From Hemicentrotus pulcherrimus (lineage: Eukaryota > Echinodermata > Echinoidea > Camarodonta > Strongylocentrotidae), in the NCBI GenBank assembly GCA_003118195.1, contig BEXV01000783.1, positions 41,555 to 53,310 on the forward strand: a DNA stretch of 11,756 nucleotides, in the 5' to 3' direction. The translations under genes and the position numbers were made by a program. The notes under the pieces are model-generated. The model saw nothing but the letters and a program-made list of their open reading frames with translations, had not been told where the DNA came from and did not search any database. Shown here piece after piece: positions 8,865-11,756 of this stretch. How positions within the stretch are numbered: the first letter of the stretch is position 1; each line of letters begins with the position of its first letter.

Positions 8865-8985
8865 CATTTAATGTGAACATCTAGAATAAACAAACTCCAC
8901 ATAACTAATACTTTATATGTCCAGGGTACAATGGAAAAAAACTAGTAAGAACATAAAATCAGGCAATGACTTACAAAGGAAAAGA

Positions 8986-9446
8986 CAAAGGTTAAATATT
9001 CTGTGACATAATTTATATCAACTAAGTAATGGGGTAATTAGGTGAAGGCAGTCTGAAACCATATAACTGGGTTAATTTTTTGGTAGCCATACTATAAATA
9101 ATCATATGCTTCTTTAAGAAAGTTTGAATATTAAAAGAAGGAAGTAACATTGCATGACATGCTCCGTTAATTTATTAATGGATGCATGATTAATTAAATG
9201 ATCAAAGTTGATATTCTGTGCCGTAATTTATTTAAAATTAGTTTTGGAGTACTTGAAGGCAGTCTGTACACACCAAATTACTTTTGTATTAATAACAATC
9301 TGTAAGTTATGTATAGTGTAAATAGATTAATTTTGTTTTAATATCCATACTAAATTATCATGTGCTTTGAGAAAGTTCGGAACACAAAAAGAAGGAAGTA
9401 ATATTGCGTGATATGCTCCGTTAATATACTAATAGCTGCATGATCC
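8986..9446 (+). repeat. Tandem duplication of a ~217-bp unit
   Basis: Copy 1 (8986-9202) and copy 2 (9203 to about 9446) share a series of landmarks in the same order: CAAAG, ATATTCTGTG, GTAATTTA/ATAATTTA, GAAGGCAGTCTG, CCATACTA, ATCATATGCT/ATCATGTGCT, GAAAGTT, AAAAGAAGGAAGTAA, ATGCTCCGTTAAT and TGCATGAT. Copy 2 is longer because of extra sequence around 9272-9320. The copies are diverged, so the duplication is not recent. Confidence 0.85.
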
Positions 9447-10088
9447 AAATTATGTACATTTTACTGCTAAATGTAGCCCTACAAATTCTTTAGATATATT
9501 TTGGGCCTGTTATTTGCTCTTAATTATGGTCCTAACTTTGAGCCTGTTGAGTTGATCATAATAATGTCAGGGATTGTACCATGACCCTGCTTCTCAAATA
9601 TGGAGTTTGATCAGGGATGAACGGACATCTCTAGAGGTGTATTGATTAAAAGCCGGTTTCTAGACTGTGGAATAGGAACATACAGTGAAATTTATTGTGC
9701 AGACGCACAGGTCTACATGACATCACACTACCCCACCTTGCTGATTAATACTCACTTATCATACTCATTTATATTAATTATGGAGTACCGGTATATTCCT
9801 GAGGTTGAGATGTTAAGCAGAGAGGATATTGATGTTTAAAATCTCTGTTCAATACAATTTCATCCGTTATAATTAAATTCATAATCATAATTACAATTGC
9901 ATGCTATAAACTGCTCTTAAGCATGTCATACCTTCAGTAAATACTGTAATTACCTCCCATATGTAAACAAAGAGGTGCATCTTTTGCATTCCACACTGTC
10001 TGCCAACCCCAAAGCCAACGAATGGTATTACCACAGGGGTGTATCCTTTTTGAAGGTGCAAATGCTATGTTTATTTTACTCTTGTTGA
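9447..10088. other. Noncoding AT-rich stretch, nothing firm recognised
   Basis: It contains several TAATTA-like cores (for example 9868-9895), one TACCGGTA (9786-9793), and a weak direct similarity between GAGGTGCATCTTTT (about 9971) and GGGGTGTATCCTTTTT (about 10037). No exon signal is seen. Confidence 0.5.
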
Positions 10089-10090
10089 CT

Positions 10091-10204
10091 AATTGGCTTC
10101 AAAAAGCACAAATGACAGCTTTTTTTTTTGTATGTGTCATGATGACTTCATGCACTTTTGGCCCTCAGTATAATTGGCTTCAAAACCCCAAATGACAGCT
10201 TTGT
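10091..10204 (-). repeat. Inverted copy of the ~85-bp repeat family, tandem period about 81 bp
   Basis: AATTGGCTTCAAAA followed by CAAATGACAGCTTT occurs at 10091 and again at 10172, an 81-bp period. Between them, the reverse complement of about 10134-10166 reads GGGCCAAAAGTGCAT then AAGTCATCATGAC. That matches the second unit of the 8285-8558 array closely, in the opposite orientation. Confidence 0.7.
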
Positions 10205-10214
10205 TCATGTGGCA

Positions 10215-10217
<3 letters not shown>

Positions 10218-10268
<51 letters not shown>
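10218..10268 (+). repeat. (CT)n microsatellite
   Basis: About 25 uninterrupted TC/CT dinucleotides follow GGCACTG directly. It is the longest pure microsatellite in the window and is likely length-polymorphic. Confidence 0.97.
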
Positions 10269-10269
<1 letters not shown>

Positions 10270-10280
10270 ACTTTTAATTT

Positions 10281-10475
10281 ATGATAGTTTTGCAAAGGTC
10301 CATACCGGTAAACAACACATGGATGGACTGAGGGGGATAGAAAATGAGATTACACTCATTGCAAATGATTTAAAATGCACAAACAACAGCTTATAAAACA
10401 TATTTGAAAGGGACTTGAAGGACTAATGGTTTTGCAACTGTCTCTTTGAAAACGCGTGGATTAAGGGTGATAGAA
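10281..10475 (+). repeat. Weak direct repeat, period about 135-142 bp
   Basis: GTTTTGCAA at 10287 and 10429, each followed by a TGGA..GGG.GATAGAAA block (from 10324 and 10457), suggests an old duplication. The rest has diverged. Confidence 0.35.
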
Positions 10476-10743
10476 ACTAGAAACAGAGACAAAAAATAAT
10501 GATCAAATTATCAAAATACATTAAAAGAAGTATAAATATGGCCTGAATACATTCAAATTCATTTATCAATACCGTACATGGGTTTGGCTGATAGAAGGGA
10601 GTCGTTAAAACACATTGAAAGTAATACCCGGTACATACATCACATGGATACATTAAAATACATGTACCCTTTTAACTCAACAGCTCACCGCACGTTCACA
10701 TGTTCATGCTGTGTAGAGGCAATTATCTCTAATCCCAGCCCCT

Positions 10744-10753
10744 CCCCCCCCCC
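10744..10753 (+). repeat. C10 homopolymer
   Basis: A run of ten C follows CCAGCCCCT. It is one of several G/C homopolymers in the last kilobase. Confidence 0.9.
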
Positions 10754-10885
10754 ATTTTTTGTCACCTAATCCCCTCAGACACATGAATCATCATGTAAGG
10801 GATTAAAAAAGTCTCTCAATACCCAAGCTACATCTACATTCAACCGAATAAGGGATGTTTATTATGTAGCATGCAATGACTATGA

Positions 10886-10975
10886 GCAGTGGCATACTTT
10901 TTTTAGAGATTGAACAAATGAAGGAGGGGGAGGGGGGGGGTGACCCCCTTGTGCCCCCTTGGCTATGCCCATGCC
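10886..10975. mobile_element. Small inverted-repeat element with G-rich core
   Basis: GCAGTGGCATA at the left and the reverse complement of TATGCCCATGC at the right form imperfect 11-bp terminal inverted repeats about 90 bp apart. The interior holds a G5-A-G9 run mirrored by C5/C5 runs. The layout resembles common short GGCGTAGCC-ended repeats of metazoan genomes, as far as I can judge from memory. Confidence 0.4.
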
Positions 10976-10999
10976 TGTGTATCCAACCTACCAGTGATA

Positions 11000-11386
11000 T
11001 AATAGACTGGATTGTCTCTTGTTTACATTGATTGAAGTCTCTATTTGTTCAGTTCGCAAGCTCTGCCCATCGCTGTCCGCCCGTCCGACATTGACCTGGT
11101 TTTTTTTCTTCGTTTGGATAATTGCTGCTTGATCAAAATCTCTCACGCTTCAACTACAAATGTCATTTCTATTGTTTTCCTTTCAACTCTGACTACCGGT
11201 ACCTTGCTACTCTCATTATCTTTGAATGCTGGGTTTGATTTCTCTAGGCACAAAAGAAACATAATTATACAATGGACAGAATGTTCATTTACATATACAT
11301 GATGAATTCATTATTCAAATATGAAAAAGGTAGCAATATTATTATCAGCGAACTGTAGCCGTGAATGATATTTTTTTTCTACTGAG
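11000..11386. other. Noncoding stretch, nothing recognised
   Basis: A + strand open frame (11045-11302) spans it but shows no family motif and no clear splice or GC signature. One TACCGGTA is at 11194-11201. Confidence 0.5.
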
Positions 11387-11434
11387 AACACCCTTCTTGC
11401 TCTAAACAGACATTTAATGTGAGCTGCAAAAAGA
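11387..11434 (+). repeat. Fragment of the ~85-bp repeat family
   Basis: AACACCCTTCTTGCTCT, then AACAGA, an AAT block and AGCTGCAAAAAG follow the start of the 8285-8558 units. Only the first half of the unit is recognisable. Confidence 0.5.
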
Positions 11435-11474
11435 AGTAGCGACAATAATGGAATGTCTCGGGAGGGAAAAAAAT

Positions 11475-11484
11475 GGGGGGGGGG
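11475..11484 (+). repeat. G10 homopolymer
   Basis: Ten G follow an A-run. A short GGTGG extension follows. Confidence 0.9.
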
Positions 11485-11619
11485 TGGTATGATTCAGCTA
11501 GTCTGCTTTGCCTCCCTTTACTCTGCATGCCTGACAAGGAAATGAGAGATAAATAATTACGTAATACGACTGCATCATGAAAGCTGATTCCTAGAAAGGG
11601 TCCAAATTTTCAAATAAGA

Positions 11620-11670
11620 AACAGCCTCCTGGCTCTCAACAGATGATGAATTCAAGTTGCAAAAGGAGTA
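11620..11670 (+). repeat. Second fragment of the ~85-bp repeat family
   Basis: AACAGCCTCCTGGCTCTCAA, then CAGA, GAATTCAAG and TTGCAAAAGGAGTA align with 11387-11434 at a 233-bp spacing. Both fragments lack the palindromic core. Confidence 0.45.
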
Positions 11671-11745
11671 CAGTAGTCTGCAAATTATGGTAAGAAATCA
11701 TGTATCCAGGGTATGCAGGTACTCCTGTTAATATCCCTGGGAAGA

Positions 11746-11756
11746 GGGGGGGGGGG
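11746..11756 (+). repeat. G homopolymer running off the window end
   Basis: At least eleven G, cut by the window edge, so the true length is unknown. Confidence 0.9.

Overview
This is AT-rich eukaryotic genomic DNA with one split gene on the + strand inside long repeat-bearing noncoding sequence. The organism is most likely a sea urchin or close marine deuterostome. The evidence is a SINE-like body ending in GCGCTATATAAAT plus an (ATT)n tail next to exon 1, a style I associate from memory with sea urchin SINEs. Further support comes from the high density of TACATGTA and TACCGGTA palindromes, many CT microsatellites and G/C homopolymers, and GT-AG introns around GC-richer exons. Species and chromosome cannot be fixed from the window. 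Nothing prokaryotic, no rRNA or tRNA gene, and no CRISPR array is seen.

Gene content. Two exons (3046-3301 and 5620-5819) join in phase and encode the last 151 residues of a protein, or nearly all of it if ATG 3049 is the start. The product is low-complexity and hydrophilic. It has an acidic N-terminal part, a lysine-rich stretch, an aspartate run, a proline/glutamate-rich segment and a short hydrophobic C-terminus ending LLF. I do not recognise the family. The stop codon at 5817-5819 is followed by a probable 3' UTR. The first canonical AATAAA I see lies at 7381-7386.

Layout. 1-2760: intron or intergenic, with a possible retroelement relic on the minus strand (1013-1249), a decayed tandem repeat (1979-2305) and a decamer/CT microsatellite (2441-2525). 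2760-3007: SINE remnant abutting the exon 1 acceptor. 3302-5619: intron with a MITE-like element (3455-3833), a pyrimidine tract and an inverted repeat (4496-4572). 5820-7400: likely 3' UTR. 7391-7432: small CpG-dense palindromic patch. 8285-8558: tandem ~85-bp repeat, with an inverted copy near 10098-10170 and fragments at 11387 and 11620. 8986-9446: ~217-bp tandem duplication. 10218-10268: long CT microsatellite. 10740-11756: homopolymer G/C runs, including a small terminal-inverted-repeat element.

No multi-gene system, operon or defence cassette is visible. The most interesting signals are the apparent contribution of a SINE tail to a splice branch region, the octamer palindrome enrichment, and the mobile ~85-bp repeat with a palindromic core. 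All alignments and counts were done by eye.
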